A stretch of 64,000 nucleotides of DNA, taken from assembly GCA_024734495.1 (NCBI GenBank), contig JALMQS010000106.1, forward strand, positions 647,191 to 711,190. Reading direction: 5' to 3'. A model generated the notes under the pieces. The model was not told the DNA's origin and made no database searches. It saw nothing but the letters and a program-made list of their open reading frames with translations. Shown here in pieces: positions 52,321 through 63,880 of this stretch. How positions within the stretch are numbered: position 1 is the first letter of the stretch; every line of letters begins with the position of its first letter. The stretch comes from Forficula auricularia. Lineage: Eukaryota > Arthropoda > Insecta > Dermaptera > Forficulidae. A program made the position numbers and the translations under genes.

Positions 52321-52683
52321 GTTGCAGTAAAAACCCGTTTTTAGTAAGAACGCGTTCTTACTAGTTAAAACGCGTATCACTGAATATCTTTGTGGCAACT
52401 AGAGTTTACTGATGTTTGTGAGTTTGGTTTAAAGGTCTAGAATCTTCAATTTTTGAGCTTCCGCCTCATTTTTGGGTGTTTATTTTCAAAAAATTTTAAA
52501 CGAAAATATCAAAAATTAGAAGCAAAGTTGTAGAGGATGTAATTTTTGACATTTTTTAAAATAAACACCCAAAATGAAGATTCTAGACCTTTGAACCAAA
52601 CTCAATCAACATCAGTAGATTCTAGTTACCACAAAGATATTCAGTAAAACGCGTTATTACTAAAAAACGGGGATTTACTGCAA
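52321..52683. mobile_element. 363-bp MITE, GTTGCAGTAAA ends
   Basis: Ends GTTGCAGTAAAAACCCG and its mirror (CGGGGATTTACTGCAAC), flanked by TATAT on both sides. Arms mirror each other, e.g. GGTCTAGAATCTTCA with its inverse near 52,575. Contains GAACGCGTTC at the left side. Confidence 0.8.
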
Positions 52684-52689
52684 CATATA

Positions 52690-52855
52690 TATTATTTATT
52701 TGAAGGAGACAATAAAAGAGTGTGTCTTCTGCTGGAATTATAAATTTTATTTATTTATAACGAGACTATAGTTTCGTTATAAATAAATAAAATTTATAAT
52801 TCCAGCAGAAGACACACTCTTTTATTGTCTCCTTCAATATATAAAAATTCTGCTA
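52690..52855. mobile_element. Palindromic element E, copy 3
   Basis: Arms GGAGACAATAAAAGAGTG and mirror, centre CGAGACTATAGTTTCG at 52,763-52,778. Nearly identical to the copy at 27,960-28,125. Confidence 0.85.
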
Positions 52856-52937
52856 CTCTCTGCAAAAACTTTCAATTTATTATTAATTTGTTTAAGACTA
52901 TAGTTTTGAAAAATAATATTTATAATTAAAAAAAAGA

Positions 52938-52972
52938 GTGATGATGAAGGCCAAGCCTTCGAAACTATAGTC
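52938..52972 (+). ncRNA. Hammerhead-ribozyme-like motif in element D
   Basis: TGATGA (preceded by G instead of C), extra T, stem GAAGGC-CAA-GCCTTC, GAAA, ACTATAGT, C. Stem II differs from the 13,845 copy by paired changes that keep pairing (GAAGAC/GTCTTC there, GAAGGC/GCCTTC here). Confidence 0.45.
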
Positions 52973-53095
52973 TCAAACAAATAAATAATATATATACAGA
53001 TATATAATTTCGATATATATATGTGTTTATGTTTATTTGCATCAAGCAGAGGACAACCTCTTTATTTCTCTTTATCAGAATCCAGACAGACAGAT

Positions 53096-53510
53096 AGATA
53101 CAAAAACAGACAAATATAGGGAGAAAAAAAATCATCTTTGAAAATGATTTTTGATTAATTTGTAAATTATGTTTATGTATAAAATGAAAAAATTACTAAT
53201 CTTTCAGCAAGAAATTGAAGTTGTTATCGAAAATTTTATTCTATTATTCTCGGATATTTTTACTCAAAAGTATATATTATTTAAAGATATATGACATTTA
53301 GAAATTAATCTTTAGATTTTAGATTTATTGATTTTTTTGTAAAAAGCTGCAAGACCACTTGCATAACTTGAAAAGATAATTTTTTAAAGATGGATTGGGG
53401 GATCTAGAAGATTCTGGTGAAGAGGAGAGAATTTCAGTCTCTAGAAGTCATAGAGATGAAAGTGAATTTGTGAATTTGTCCAAATTTTTTCTAATATGAT
53501 TCAGATTTTT
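53096..53510. other. AT-rich spacer
   Basis: AGACAGACAGATAGATAC microsatellite-like start; otherwise nothing. Confidence 0.4.
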
Positions 53511-53514
53511 ATTA

Positions 53515-53613
53515 ATGGAGACAATAAAAGAGTGTGTCTTCTGTTAGAAAATAAATATTTTAATTTATTTATAACGAGACTATAGTTTCGAGGGCTTTGC
53601 CCTATTGATCAGT
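53515..53613. mobile_element. Element E half-copy with hammerhead-like motif
   Basis: One arm only (GGAGACAATAAAAGAGTG), then a minus-strand motif at 53,578-53,612: CTGATCA, AT, stem AGGGC-AAA-GCCCT, C, GAAA, ACTATAGT, C. The core box has C in place of the catalytic G. Confidence 0.55.
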
Positions 53614-53619
53614 CTATTA

Positions 53620-53830
53620 TCTGGCGATATCTTTTGCAGAGTGCCTAGTCCTGGTGTGAGACGGTTCGAGAGTTTTTACTCGGAGCGACCCGGAGTGCTA
53701 TCGCCGATTGCCAGATGTATCGTGACGGCTAATAATAATGACCATCTTATTGATTTCTTCTCGGAGAGATGGCCCAGCCTAACCCTTTTTTCATCGTTGA
53801 TCTATTTATTTAATATTTTTACCCAGTAGC
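53620..53830 (+). pseudogene. Coding-like remnant, unidentified
   Basis: The frame reads VRRFESFYSERPGVLSPIAR, then CIVTANNNDHLIDFFSERWP and a hydrophobic tail to TAG. Composition is GC-richer and codon-like, unlike the flanks. The Arg-Pro…Ser-Pro…Phe-Phe-x-x-Arg-Trp-Pro layout looks like the end of a retroelement protein but I cannot name it. Confidence 0.4.
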
Positions 53831-53859
53831 CTGTATTCCCAGTCAAATATTTATTTTTC

Positions 53860-54650
53860 TTTGGTATTGGATCATTTTTGATATGTTTGTTCAGGCATAG
53901 CTTCTTTGTTTATGAACCGATTTTAATGATTCTTTTTTATTGGAAAGAGGGTACCTTAGGGGTGGTACAATATTAATTTGGTCAAGTTCTAAAGATATGA
54001 TCAATGACGAAATAACGTAAATCTCTAATTTTTATGAGTAAATAATCGAAATTATAATAAATAAAATCTTTTATAAAAAAAATCTTAAAACATTCATTTA
54101 AAACCCGCAAATGTTTCGAGAGAATTTCTATATTTATGAATTGAATTTTATTATCATTTTCTGATTCATTCGCCCGGCGCTTTCTCTTACGAGATGCATG
54201 CAAGGTATTATATTAAGTCACTATTAATAACATCACTAAAAAGAGAAAAATAAAAATAATGTTTATAAAAAAATAAAAACGACTTCAAAAATTAAATGCA
54301 ACTAATAAAATAATAATAACTTAAAAATTAAATAAAATACACTAAAAGGTATAAAATAATTATCTTATTTAGTTACAATAAACGACGAAATATTAATCCT
54401 GAAATTACTTTTTGAAGTCGATACCAAACATATACATTTTATGAATCGCATTCGACGGATACGATCGCTTATATGTATAGTTTGTTTGACACCGACTTGA
54501 AAAAGTAATTTCATGTTAATATTTCGTCGTTTAGTTGTAACTAAATAAGATAATTATTTTATACCTTTTAGTGTATTTTATTTAATTTTTAAGTTATTAT
54601 TATTTTATTTGTTGCATTTAATTTTTTGAAGTCGGTTTTATTTTTTTTAA
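53860..54650 (-). repeat. Family B repeat, long form, inverted
   Basis: Matches 42,925-43,628 in reverse (TTAATTTGGTCAAGTTCT…) and ends in the palindromic block at 54,330-54,580. Includes the conserved short frame on the minus strand at 53,990-54,203. Confidence 0.75.
53990..54203 (-). pseudogene. Conserved short frame in family B (copy b)
   Basis: Reads ASRKRKRRANESENDNKIQF, then INIEILSKHLRVLNE and FIYYNFDYLLIKI. Same frame and about 80% the same residues as 43,061-43,255. It begins a few codons further upstream with a basic cluster. No ATG precedes it in frame. Confidence 0.35.
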
Positions 54651-55612
54651 AAAAATTATTTTTATTTTTTTAACCAGAAGTTCTAAAGCTAGAGAGCGTA
54701 AAATCTCCCTGCATTGGAGATACAAATATTTTGAGCACCAGGACGAACTTTCTACGACGATTCGTTCTTGAATTATCGTGGAGACTGGAATCCAAACAAA
54801 CACGCATTTCGACAAATAATAATGGTAGAAAATTATTTTTCTCAACATTTCAGACATTTTTAAATATAGAGAACAAAAAAAATCGAGTGACTTTAATAAT
54901 AGGGCCACCCGAGAGGCAGGCAGATTTCGTTTCAATCACTTCATCTATTTTGGTTGTCAACTATAAGGTGTCATCACGGAGACGAACAAGAAACAAATTT
55001 ATAGTAAATATTTATTGTTATGATTATAAAACGCTTGTTTATCTTTCGACTACCATAGAGTAATTAAAGCAATGAAAACCTTTATTTGATGACAAACTAA
55101 ATAAATAAATATTTGGATCAATTAACATTAAGAGTAGAAACCCTCATGAATAAAATTCCTGCCTATGTGCCCGCTGTCATACAACTATTTTTTATTTATT
55201 TAATTGTGTAAGGTTGGTATAGTATACCTAATACTAAAATACATATTTTACTTTACTTTATATAACATGAGGCTCAAAAAGAGCCCAAAAATCTATTTCT
55301 CGTGCATTTGTGAGTCTCGTCCTGATTTAAAAGGTGAAAAGTCACAAAGTAACCAATTTCGAAACTTTAAATGATATCGACTAAATAGAGGACAACGCAA
55401 GCTTTTGGTTAAAATCACATAAACGGAAGTGACTTTTTACTATAAGCATTTTTTTGCAGTTTTCTCAAAAACGGTTTTACCAATTTTTTTTTGTTTGTTT
55501 ATCTAATATAATATATATTAGGTATTTAATGGATTTAAATTTTATTCCGGTTTATTTATTTATATAGCGTATGGCTTTACAGAATTATTATATACATAAG
55601 TAGTCAGACAAA
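54651..55612. other. Spacer, one unsupported frame
   Basis: A 110-codon frame at 54,731-55,063 has no ATG start and no motif. 55,140-55,165 resembles 39,208-39,230 (AAACCCTCATGAATAAAATTCC). Nothing else. Confidence 0.35.
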
Positions 55613-56284
55613 AATAATTTTTAAGAAAAAAATAAAAACCGACTTCAAAAAATTAAATGCAACAAATAAAATACACTAAAAGGTATAAAATAATTATTAT
55701 CTTATTTAGTTACAACTAAACTACGAAATATTAACATGAAATTACTTCTTGAAGTCGGTACCAAACAAACTATACCTATAAGCGAGCGTACCCGCCAAAC
55801 GTATTAAGTAAGATCCGTCGAGTGCGATTCATAAAAGGTATATGTTTGGCACCAACTTCAAAAAGTAATTTCATGTTAATATTTCATAGTTTAGTTGTAA
55901 CTAAATAAGATAATAATTATTTTATACCTTTTAGTGTATTTTATTTGTTGCATTTAATTTTTTGAAGTCGGTTTTTATTTTTTCTTAAAATTTTTTTATT
56001 TTTCTCTTTTTTAGTGATGTTATTAATAGTGATCATATCATCAGAACTTGACCAAATTAATATGACACCATCCCTAAGACACCCCCTTTCGGATAAAAAA
56101 AGAACCATCGAAATCGGTTCATAAACAAAGAGGTTAGGTCTAAACAAACCTAATAAAAAAGGTCTAATACCTATGAAAAAAAAACGAAAAAAAATGGGAC
56201 CAATCGGAAGCTAGACTGGACCCAATACAAAAAAAAATTTCAAAATCGGTTGACAATTGGCGGAGATATGAGGTAACATAGGCA

Positions 56285-56321
<37 letters not shown>

Positions 56322-56367
56322 CAGTCGAATAGAGAACCTCCTCCTTTTTTGAAGTCGGTTAAAAAAC
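55613..56367. repeat. Family B repeat, copy
   Basis: Same structure as 47,345-48,098: palindromic left half around 55,795, right half with CCATCGAAATCGGTTCATAA, a 37-base A run at about 56,284-56,320, and the end GAAGTCGGTTAAAAAA. Confidence 0.85.
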
Positions 56368-57058
56368 AAAAACAAAACACAAATTATATACTTACATAAA
56401 TTTTCAGACAAAAAAAAAAACAGAAAAGCTACTTCCCCATTATATTCTAAAGAATATAAATGTGAAAGTAAAAAATAAAACAAAATAAAATAAAATAAAA
56501 AATTCCGATTGATATTACGGGAGACAATCAGGCCCAAAATAGACTAACGATTTTCTTCAAAATCGGTTAGCTTATCAAATAGTATATATGGTATTCTTGA
56601 TGGAAGTAAATTATTTCTTGATTGAGATTAAGAGACCCTCCCTTGATTTTAGGCGGTCGCAAAATTGTCTATAACAATTTTTTCAAAATATATGTGCTTA
56701 TCAAAAATATGTTCTATTTTTTATTTGTTTGGCCAGTTTCTATAGGGTATGATAGTTTCTATCATAGGTTCGTAGTGAGGAAGACAAGTTTTAACGGGTC
56801 GAGCAAGGCCCAAACTTGGACCTTCCGCTTGAACATCGTCATCGATGACAACGATGCTGAAGCGGTTGGTGCTTTAGTGCTCTCGCCCACCCAACTCTCC
56901 AATAGCTGTTCTTTAATGTCCATAAATTTTAATATGAATAAAAATGAAGAAAAGTGTAGAATAGGGGTGTTTCAAAATTTAATAAAACTTTTATATCTCA
57001 ACAGTGGAAATTTTATATTTAAGAAGTAATAAAGTAATTTGCCTAATATGGAAATAAT
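56368..57058. other. Spacer with possible coding relic
   Basis: 56,770-56,915 is GC-richer; read on the minus strand it is open for about 50 codons (KEQLLESWVGESTKAPTAS). No family recognised. The rest is AT-rich. Confidence 0.35.
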
Positions 57059-57430
57059 ATGATATTGGACTTAATATTGGAGGAAGTAAATGAAAGGATT
57101 ATAAAGGGTAGAAAGATTACAAGGGCCTTGCACTCAGTTTTATGGGACAAAACGAATAGGAGATCCACAAAAATTAAAATCTATACCAGCCTCGTTAGTA
57201 GTGTTACTACCTATGGAGCAGAGGTATGGGATATCGGAGTTAGAAACCGAGGCCGACTTTTAGCCACTGAAATGGATTTTCTAAGAAGCAGTTGTGGGTT
57301 GACGAGAACGGTTGACTAATTTGAAAGGGAAAAATCTGGAAGATGATGTTAAAGAAGGGGAGATTATAAGTAAAGTCGTTTGACGCACAAACTATGAGTT
57401 AGCTGTCTTTTCACCTGATTTATTATATAG
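57059..57430 (+). pseudogene. Non-LTR RT C-terminal fragment
   Basis: An 86-codon frame: EVNERIIKGRKITRALHSVL, then KIKIYTSLVSSVTTYGAEVW and LLATEMDFLRSSCGLTR, followed by a stop. This is the conserved region C-terminal to the RT in a very common insect non-LTR family ('TYGAE-W', 'LL-T-EMDF-RRS-G-SR'). It lacks the catalytic RT blocks. Degenerate coding continues past the stop. Fragment. Confidence 0.75.
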
Positions 57431-57807
57431 ATAGTTAGAGAAAATGAAAATTATATTGCAAAGTTAAAGGTACTTAGAATTCAAATTGTTCAATGAAAAA
57501 GTAAAAAGTATAGATCGAATTAATGTAATTATATAAAAGGCGTGTCTCGTTGTCGAGTCAATCTATGTTTAAATAAATATGCAAATGCAAATGCTAATGT
57601 TCACTGCACAAAAGACGGTTCATATTGTTAGCTTCAATCCATTTGAATTTTCAGCTGAACTTGAAAAAAGAGGATAGAGCGAGGGAAGAGGGCAGAAAAA
57701 CAGCCTTATTGTTTGGATACAATCTATTAAGAAAAGAGATCAAAGGTGAAAGGATGATAAGAGGGTTTTTGGAACTGAAGAGAGAGCTATACAATCAACC
57801 TCAAAAG
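57431..57807. other. Spacer
   Basis: A 72-codon charged frame at 57,625-57,843 (KKEDRAREEGRKTALLFGYN) runs into the next element's terminus and may be the tail of the same non-LTR protein. Not supported further. Confidence 0.3.
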
Positions 57808-58913
57808 CAGTGGCGTATCCAGAAGGGGTTCAAATTACCCTAAAGCAAAATATTTATTATGATTTTTTTTAAGTTTTTTTTCTTTTTAGGTAGTTCTTTC
57901 ACAAATGCAAAAATTCAAGAATTCTTCGAAACTTGGAATATAAGTCATTAAAATCATAATAAACACACTGTTAAAATTTGAAGATGGTTTACCACACCAA
58001 ACATGAAATAATTGCAATTAAAAATGAATTTTGTTACATATGGTAGATTGGGAAAGGGTGGGAAAATGATCATTATTTTATTTTTTTTCATTGAAGGACT
58101 TTCACCATCTTTATGAAAAACTAATATTTGTTACAATAATATATTTGGAGTAACTTAAAAAAAAATTGAAATTATTTATCACGTAAACGACGGCTTGGAA
58201 ACGATCCATTCATAAAGAGGATATATTAGTGTGAAAAGTACAGTCACGTTAAGAAAACATAACTTAAAATTCTAGCACCGTTCATATGTATAGAGTGGTT
58301 ACGAGGCTAAAACTTTTTGTGTGGATTCTCGCAAAAGAACTACCTTAAATATAATATTATTTAAATTGGAGAAAAAAGTGAAAAAGTATTTCAATACTTG
58401 GTAGGATATTCGCAAATTTTAGTGATTGGTCAGCGAATGGTTTAATCTGGGAAATTGATACAGTGGTGCATTTAATTAACACATGTATTTCAAATTAAAT
58501 TACTACCACTAGTGATGTTCGATTTTAAAAAACACTAACTTTTTTTAAAAAATTGAAAAAGTCACTCGATTTTATTCATAATATTCAATATGACCTGACA
58601 GTGAAAAATTCATTCAGTCGATAGCAGTATTTTACATTCGAGTTTTTCTATAACTTAAGTATAATAAAAATTTTCTTGTTTAGCAAATATCTATATGTCA
58701 GAAGGATTTCATCTCTATGGTTGTAGGTTTGAACTATCTGCCCTGAAAGGGGGCGATCCCTCCTGACGTGAATTAAAATATTTCTAATAAGATCTTCGAA
58801 TCGTGGCCCCTTTAAATTATTAGTACATTATTTTAGTTGGAAATCCAGATTGGAAAGGATGATGAAAAATATTTTGATTTAGGGAGTTTGAACTACTTCT
58901 GGATACCCCACTG
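57808..58913. mobile_element. 1.1 kb hAT-like TIR element, non-autonomous
   Basis: TIRs of about 54 bp, imperfect: CAGTGGCGTATCCAGAAGGG at 57,808 and, mirrored, CAGTGGGGTATCCAGAAGTA ending at 58,913; both continue with GTTCAAA and CAAAATATTT. CAGTGG ends are usual in hAT elements. The 8-bp flanks (CTCAAAAG, CTTTTTAG) agree at only four positions. No transposase frame inside. Confidence 0.65.
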
Positions 58914-59009
58914 CTTTTTAGTTGGGGGCCCCCTCACTTTTTTTTTAAGAGAAGGAAAAAATATTTCATAAGACAGTGTGTAGTGTCGGATTCTTACCTA
59001 CTAAAAACT
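58914..59009. other. Short spacer
   Basis: Nothing identified. Confidence 0.35.
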
Positions 59010-59215
59010 CTCATCTTTTCACTTGCCTATTTCACGTACTCAGGATCCCCTTTAGATACTTCCTTAATTATTTCAGAGGATATTTTTCCTGGTCCAGGGG
59101 CACGAACGCGCCAAGTCCTTTTGCAGCCGACGTGCGAAATAATGATATTGGTGACTTTATATGCAGTGAGTCCAAATTACTTCGGCCACTACATTATTTC
59201 ATTTATCAAGGATTT
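59010..59215 (-). pseudogene. Non-LTR RT N-terminal fragment
   Basis: Minus strand: SAAKGLGA, then after a one-base shift APGPGKISSEIIKEVSKGDP and EYVK before a stop. This matches the entry to the RT domain in non-LTR elements, where 'KAPGPDGI-SE-IK' is almost invariant; here Asp-Gly has changed to Gly-Lys. Stops and shifts make it dead. The palm with the catalytic Asp is missing. Confidence 0.6.
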
Positions 59216-59804
59216 TTTGACTAAAGAACTAATAGGGCGTATAATAATTAAATTCAGCTGATTTTTGAAATATTTCAAAAATAAAAAGCAAAAAATAAAA
59301 AAACTTTTGCTCAATTACCACATTTTATCATGCCTTATATATTATCTAGTAATGTAATAAGAGTGAATTTAAAAGAGGTTGTAAATGTGAATCTTTCAAA
59401 ATAAGAGACGGTTTGTAGGTGAATTCAAATATTCTTAATTTTAAAAAAATAAAAAATGTTCCTTATTTCTTTTAGTTTAAAATTTTTATGGTTCTTAAGA
59501 AATTGAATTTTTTTTCCATCTCGACATTCATTAAAAATGAATTGGGTGTGAAAATCAATGATCTCCGGACATTAATATTGTGATACTGCGGACGATTCAC
59601 TACAGACTTAGCAGAGGGTGGGGGAAGCGTCTCCAGACACAATCATGTTCAAACCTGGAGTATCTGTTTGCCAGTAGCATCATTGCAGCCATTTCATAGC
59701 TATACTTCTGGTAATGGGAGCCCCTGGAATATAGACAACTAAATTGACACATCAGCTAAGGGTATTTACCTTGCAAAAAATGCGCAAGCCATTTTCCCAT
59801 TATT
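59216..59804. other. AT-rich spacer
   Basis: No gene. 59,610-59,730 is slightly GC-richer with no frame. Confidence 0.35.
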
Positions 59805-60143
59805 ACTTTATCCAATGCGAAGCAGATAAAGATTGGATCAGTCTCGCGCCAAGTGCGACTTCAAAGGATACTCAGATAAAGACTACGATACAACTACTGG
59901 TCTCAATCAAAGTCACAAATTGTAGTATTCAGGATAGGATGAATTTTAGCAGGTGACGGTATTGACAAAAATTATATGGGGTTTCGACCAGAGGTCAAAA
60001 AGTGCGATTTTTTCGTTTAGTGCGTGCAGAAATAGATGGATGGATGGATGGATGTACGTATGTTACTCATTTTTTCGTCGACGATTTTTTCCACAGCGTT
60101 CAACCGATTGAAATGAAAATGAAAACCTACCATTACTTTAAAT
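59805..60143 (-). mobile_element. Family C repeat, partial, inverted
   Basis: Starts at the mirrored hairpin (TACTTTATCCAATGCGAAGC), includes (GATG)n at 60,037-60,053, and breaks off at family A. Confidence 0.7.
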
Positions 60144-60146
60144 TAA

Positions 60147-60990
60147 CTGCAACGGATCGTTGCTAAACTTTATCCAAAATCATTTGAAATATTAATATGT
60201 TTGTTCCTTTATTATTAATCAGATATCACTTGCAATTTGCAGTTCATGTTGACTTTAATTCAAAAATAATTCTCATTTAATAGTCGAGGAATAACCATTC
60301 TACATTGGATTTTTGACATTTCGGTTATTATTGTAACCAGTGCTGAAGACATGGAGGAATCGACTTAAAATCAAAAATAGCCATCGATTCTCATCTAATA
60401 CTTGAGGAATAACAATTCTACATTAGGTTTTTGACGTTTCGATTATTATTGGTAACCATTGCTGAAGACATGGAGAAATCGACTTAAAATCAAAAATAAC
60501 GATCGATTCTCATCTAATACTCGAGGAATAACCTTATTGCATTCCATTTTTGATGTTTTGACTATTAATGGCAAACTCTACTGAAAACGTGGAAGAATCG
60601 ACTTAAAATCAAAAAGACTAAATTCTTTTATGGCAAACAACTCAAACTTGAGCTGTTTACCAAAAAGAATTTAGTCTTTTTGATTTTTAAGTCGATTCTT
60701 CCACGTTTTCAGTAGAGTTTGCCATTAATAGTCAAAACATCAAAAATGGAATGCAATAAGGTTATTCCTCTAGTATTAGATAAGAATTGATCGTTATTTT
60801 TGATTTTAAGCCGATTCCTCTATGTCTTCAGCAATGGTTACCAATAAAAACCGAAATGTCAAAAATCCAATATAGAATGGTTATTCCTCAAGTATTAGAT
60901 GAGAATCAATCGTTATTTTTGATTTTAACTCGATCCCTCATGTCTTAAGCAAAGGTAACGGATAAGAAAACAACGCAGTTGCTATGGTTA
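60147..60990. mobile_element. Family A foldback element, compact copy
   Basis: Left arm from ACTGCAACGGATCGTTGC, centre near 60,645 (AACTCAAACTTGAGCTGTT), right arm to about 60,990. Same build as 40,699-41,990 but without the tandem expansion. Confidence 0.85.
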
Positions 60991-62530
60991 CTTATAAAAT
61001 TTCCTCCCAAATGTTTATCATTTCACAGCGAGAAGTCTAACCATTCTTACTTAAGCAAGTTTAAATGAGCTATATTACCGAAGTTTTTTTTAAAAATTTT
61101 TGGTAAAATAAGGAATTTAAAAAAGTACTATTTTACTCTAGACTAAAGTACTTTAAAATATACTTTTACTAAAAACTTTATTTAACCTTTTTTGTTGTCC
61201 CCAAGATACTTAATTAGGATATTAAATTTCATCAAAATTCGTTAAGTCATTTTCAAGATATTTGAAAAAACTAAAAAAGTACCCAAATAAAGTACTATAT
61301 GTTTGTGGGCCGATATCTACCAAAAACTAATCAGCCCTTCATTTTGTTAAAAGAATGGTAGGTTTTAAATTTCATTTTAATCGGTGCAAAGATGTGGAAA
61401 AAATCGTGGACGAAAAAAACGATAACATCCATCTATCCATCCATCTCTACGCACTTCCAAATAAACTGAAACGAATCGTTGCTAAGCTTTATCCAAATTC
61501 ATTTGAAATATTAATATGTTCTTGAGTAAAGTACTTTAAAATATAATTTTATTAAAAACTTTATTTAACCTTTTTTGTGGTCCCCAAGGTACTTAATTAG
61601 GATATTAAATTTCATCAAATTTGGTTAAGTCATTTTCAAGATATTTAGAAAAAACTAAAAAAGTACCGAAATAAAGTACTAATGTTTGTGGACCGATATG
61701 TGCCAAAATCTAATCATCTTCATTTTGTTAAAATACTGGTAGGTTTTCAATTTCAATTCAATCGGTGCAACGGTGTGGAAAAAATTCGTGGACGAAAAAA
61801 ACGATAACACACGCACACACATCCATCATTCCATCCATCCATCCATCCATCCCACGCACTTCCAAAAAAATGGCACTTTTTGGCCTCTCGACGAGATTCC
61901 AGGTAATTTTTGGCAAAACCGTCACGTGCTAAAATTCAATCTCATTGAATACTTCAATTTGTGACCTTAATTGAGTCTATGGGTTCCGTAGTCTTTACCT
62001 GAGGACCCTTTGAAGTCGCGCTTGCCGCGAGAAGCGATTCCAATACTTTCTCCCATGCTTCGCATTGGATAAAGTAAAAAATGGCACTTTTTGGGCTCTC
62101 GACGAGATCTCAGGTAATTTTTGGCAAAATCGTCACGTGCTAAAATTCAACCTAATTGAATACTACAATTTGTGACCTTAATTGAGTCCATGGGTTCCGT
62201 AGTCTTGACCTGAGGACCCTTTGAAGTCCCGCTTGGCGCGCGACCGATTACAATACTTTACCCATGCTTCGCATTGGATAAAAGTAAAAAAATGGAGCGC
62301 TGCTTAGTTTTTGGTACATATCGGCCCACAAACATTAGTATTTTATTCCAGTACATTATAAATATCTTGAAAATGACTTAACCAATTTTGATGAAATTGA
62401 ATATTCTAATTAAGTACCTCTAGGACCACAAAAAAGTTTATATAAATTTTTTGAGTAAAATTATATTTTAAAGTACTTTATTCTAGAGTAAGATACTGTT
62501 TTTAAAATTCTTCAAAATTTATTCAATACC
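60991..62530. mobile_element. Cluster of family C repeat copies
   Basis: Four partial copies: 61,085-61,430 (broken at family A text 61,461-61,520), 61,520-62,080 (full 3' part with hairpin), 62,085-62,290 (3' part duplicated), 62,280-62,530 (5' part, inverted). (CATC)n runs occur at 61,425 and 61,825. A local duplication and inversion of one element explains the order. Confidence 0.75.
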
Positions 62531-62559
62531 TCATGGTCAATGGTCGCCTGACGGCCTTG

Positions 62560-63119
62560 GCGCCGTCGTACACCGCACGACCTTACATATATGGATCTCA
62601 TCCTCTGTAAAGCTCAAAAACAGTCTACTAGTATCGCAATTAAAAATAGCGGCTGGGTGTACCGGGAAAAAGTGGGTAACAATTTTCTCCATTTGATAAA
62701 TTTGTTCTCGGTGGAAAACCAACTATTTGCTTCATGGCTATTTTGTAGCCATCTCCCCTACATCATTGTCAACCCCATTACACACCTTTCTCCCTGGCTC
62801 ACCGAAGAACCGTTTCTGCCCTTTCCCTTGTACTATAGAAACTATCATGGTGTCTGTTCAGTAGAGCTGAAATCAATTATCCCCCCTAAAGCCCTCTTTG
62901 CTAGAAACACGCGGTTTTTCGTAAGCTCAGCACCCCTTCGCTGTCAAAATGGATAAAAGCGGAACCAACGCTTTCGCCAACTCTTTTATCCCTATCATCT
63001 CCAGAGACTGGAACTCACTTCCAGCCACCGACGGTGCACCGTCTTCCCCGCAACTTATAACCTTCAGCTGCTTAAGACCCTCATCCACAGATACCTTCGA
63101 TTCCTACTCAAGCCCATAA
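62560..63119 (+). pseudogene. CR1/Jockey-like ORF2 C-terminal region
   Basis: Frame 62,591-62,956: residues 80-107 read LYYRNYHGVCSVELKSIIPP then KALFARNTR, matching the post-RT segment of a CR1-like family widespread in arthropods ('LFYR-YHG-CS-EL----PP'). After a stop and one-base shift, NAFANSFIPIISRDWNSLPA continues to TAA at 63,117-63,119, the usual 'SF-P---R-WN-LP' ending. RT catalytic blocks lie upstream and are lost. This is the coding part for the 3' UTR type also seen at 33.6 and 40.5 kb. Confidence 0.75.
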
Positions 63120-63225
63120 AATCCTCTCTTCTTCTTTTCGCAATGGAGGGGCCAACCCAGGCCTTTAGGGGATGCAGCTTTTTGGTGTATCTCCTTCTCA
63201 CATCAATATCATTAAAAAAAAAAAA
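63120..63225 (+). other. CR1-like 3' UTR and poly-A
   Basis: TTTCGCAATGGAGGGGCCAA, GGCCTTTAGGGGATG and CTCACATCAATATCATT precede a 14-base A run. Defines the 3' end of the family. Confidence 0.75.
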
Positions 63226-63880
63226 AACTCTCGGCAGAATTAGTCGAATGGATAATTTAAAAGGAATAAATATATAGGTTCCTAATAAATCTTATATTAT
63301 ATTAATCTCATGAAATATTCCCTTTGATGAAGACTTTGTGAGAGGACTTTCCCTACTGGCTTTATCTATGTCCGCAAAACAAGCTTTCATAATCCTGATG
63401 CTTTACTACTTTAGTATATATATTTTTTTTAATTTTTCAATACCTATTTAATCATTAAGTTATATTCAACGATTTGTCATATAATTATAGGTATTATTAA
63501 AGCATGAATGAGAAAAGATTTTTATTTTCAATAATTTCAATATAACAAGAGAATCTATTACATTGAATGACTGTTTCTTTCGGAGACATTTCTAACGCTA
63601 TAATTTAAATACATATAAAACTCAAGAAATTATTTATTCATAGATTGACCAGCTTACCCATTTCTGTAATGTCAACGTTCTCGATAGTACATATGAAGAA
63701 TAGTAGAAGAATTAATAAGTACAAATAAAAGAGAAAATCAGATTATATTATTAGAAGTTTGTATAACAAATCAACATTTGAGAGCAAAGCAATCTTGAAT
63801 ACAATGGGTCCATTCAAATGAAAAAAAAGAAAAGAAAATAAAAAAATAAACAGATTATGGTGGTTATTTACAATAAATAA
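63226..63880. other. AT-rich spacer
   Basis: No frame or repeat pair found. Confidence 0.4.

Larger units (their letters stand above)
52232..53095. mobile_element. Palindromic element D, copy 2, with nested insertions
   Basis: The left arm (AGAGAAACAAAGAGGCTGTC at 52,240) and its mirror (53,040-53,085) match copy 1 at 13,740-14,095. A MITE (52,321-52,683) and element E (52,690-52,850) lie between the arms. Confidence 0.8.

Noticed and set aside
54731..55063. 110-codon frame
   Set aside because: No ATG, no motif, and composition like its surroundings.
62537..62722. Minus-strand frame opposite the CR1-like ORF
   Set aside because: Antisense shadow of the plus-strand coding region.
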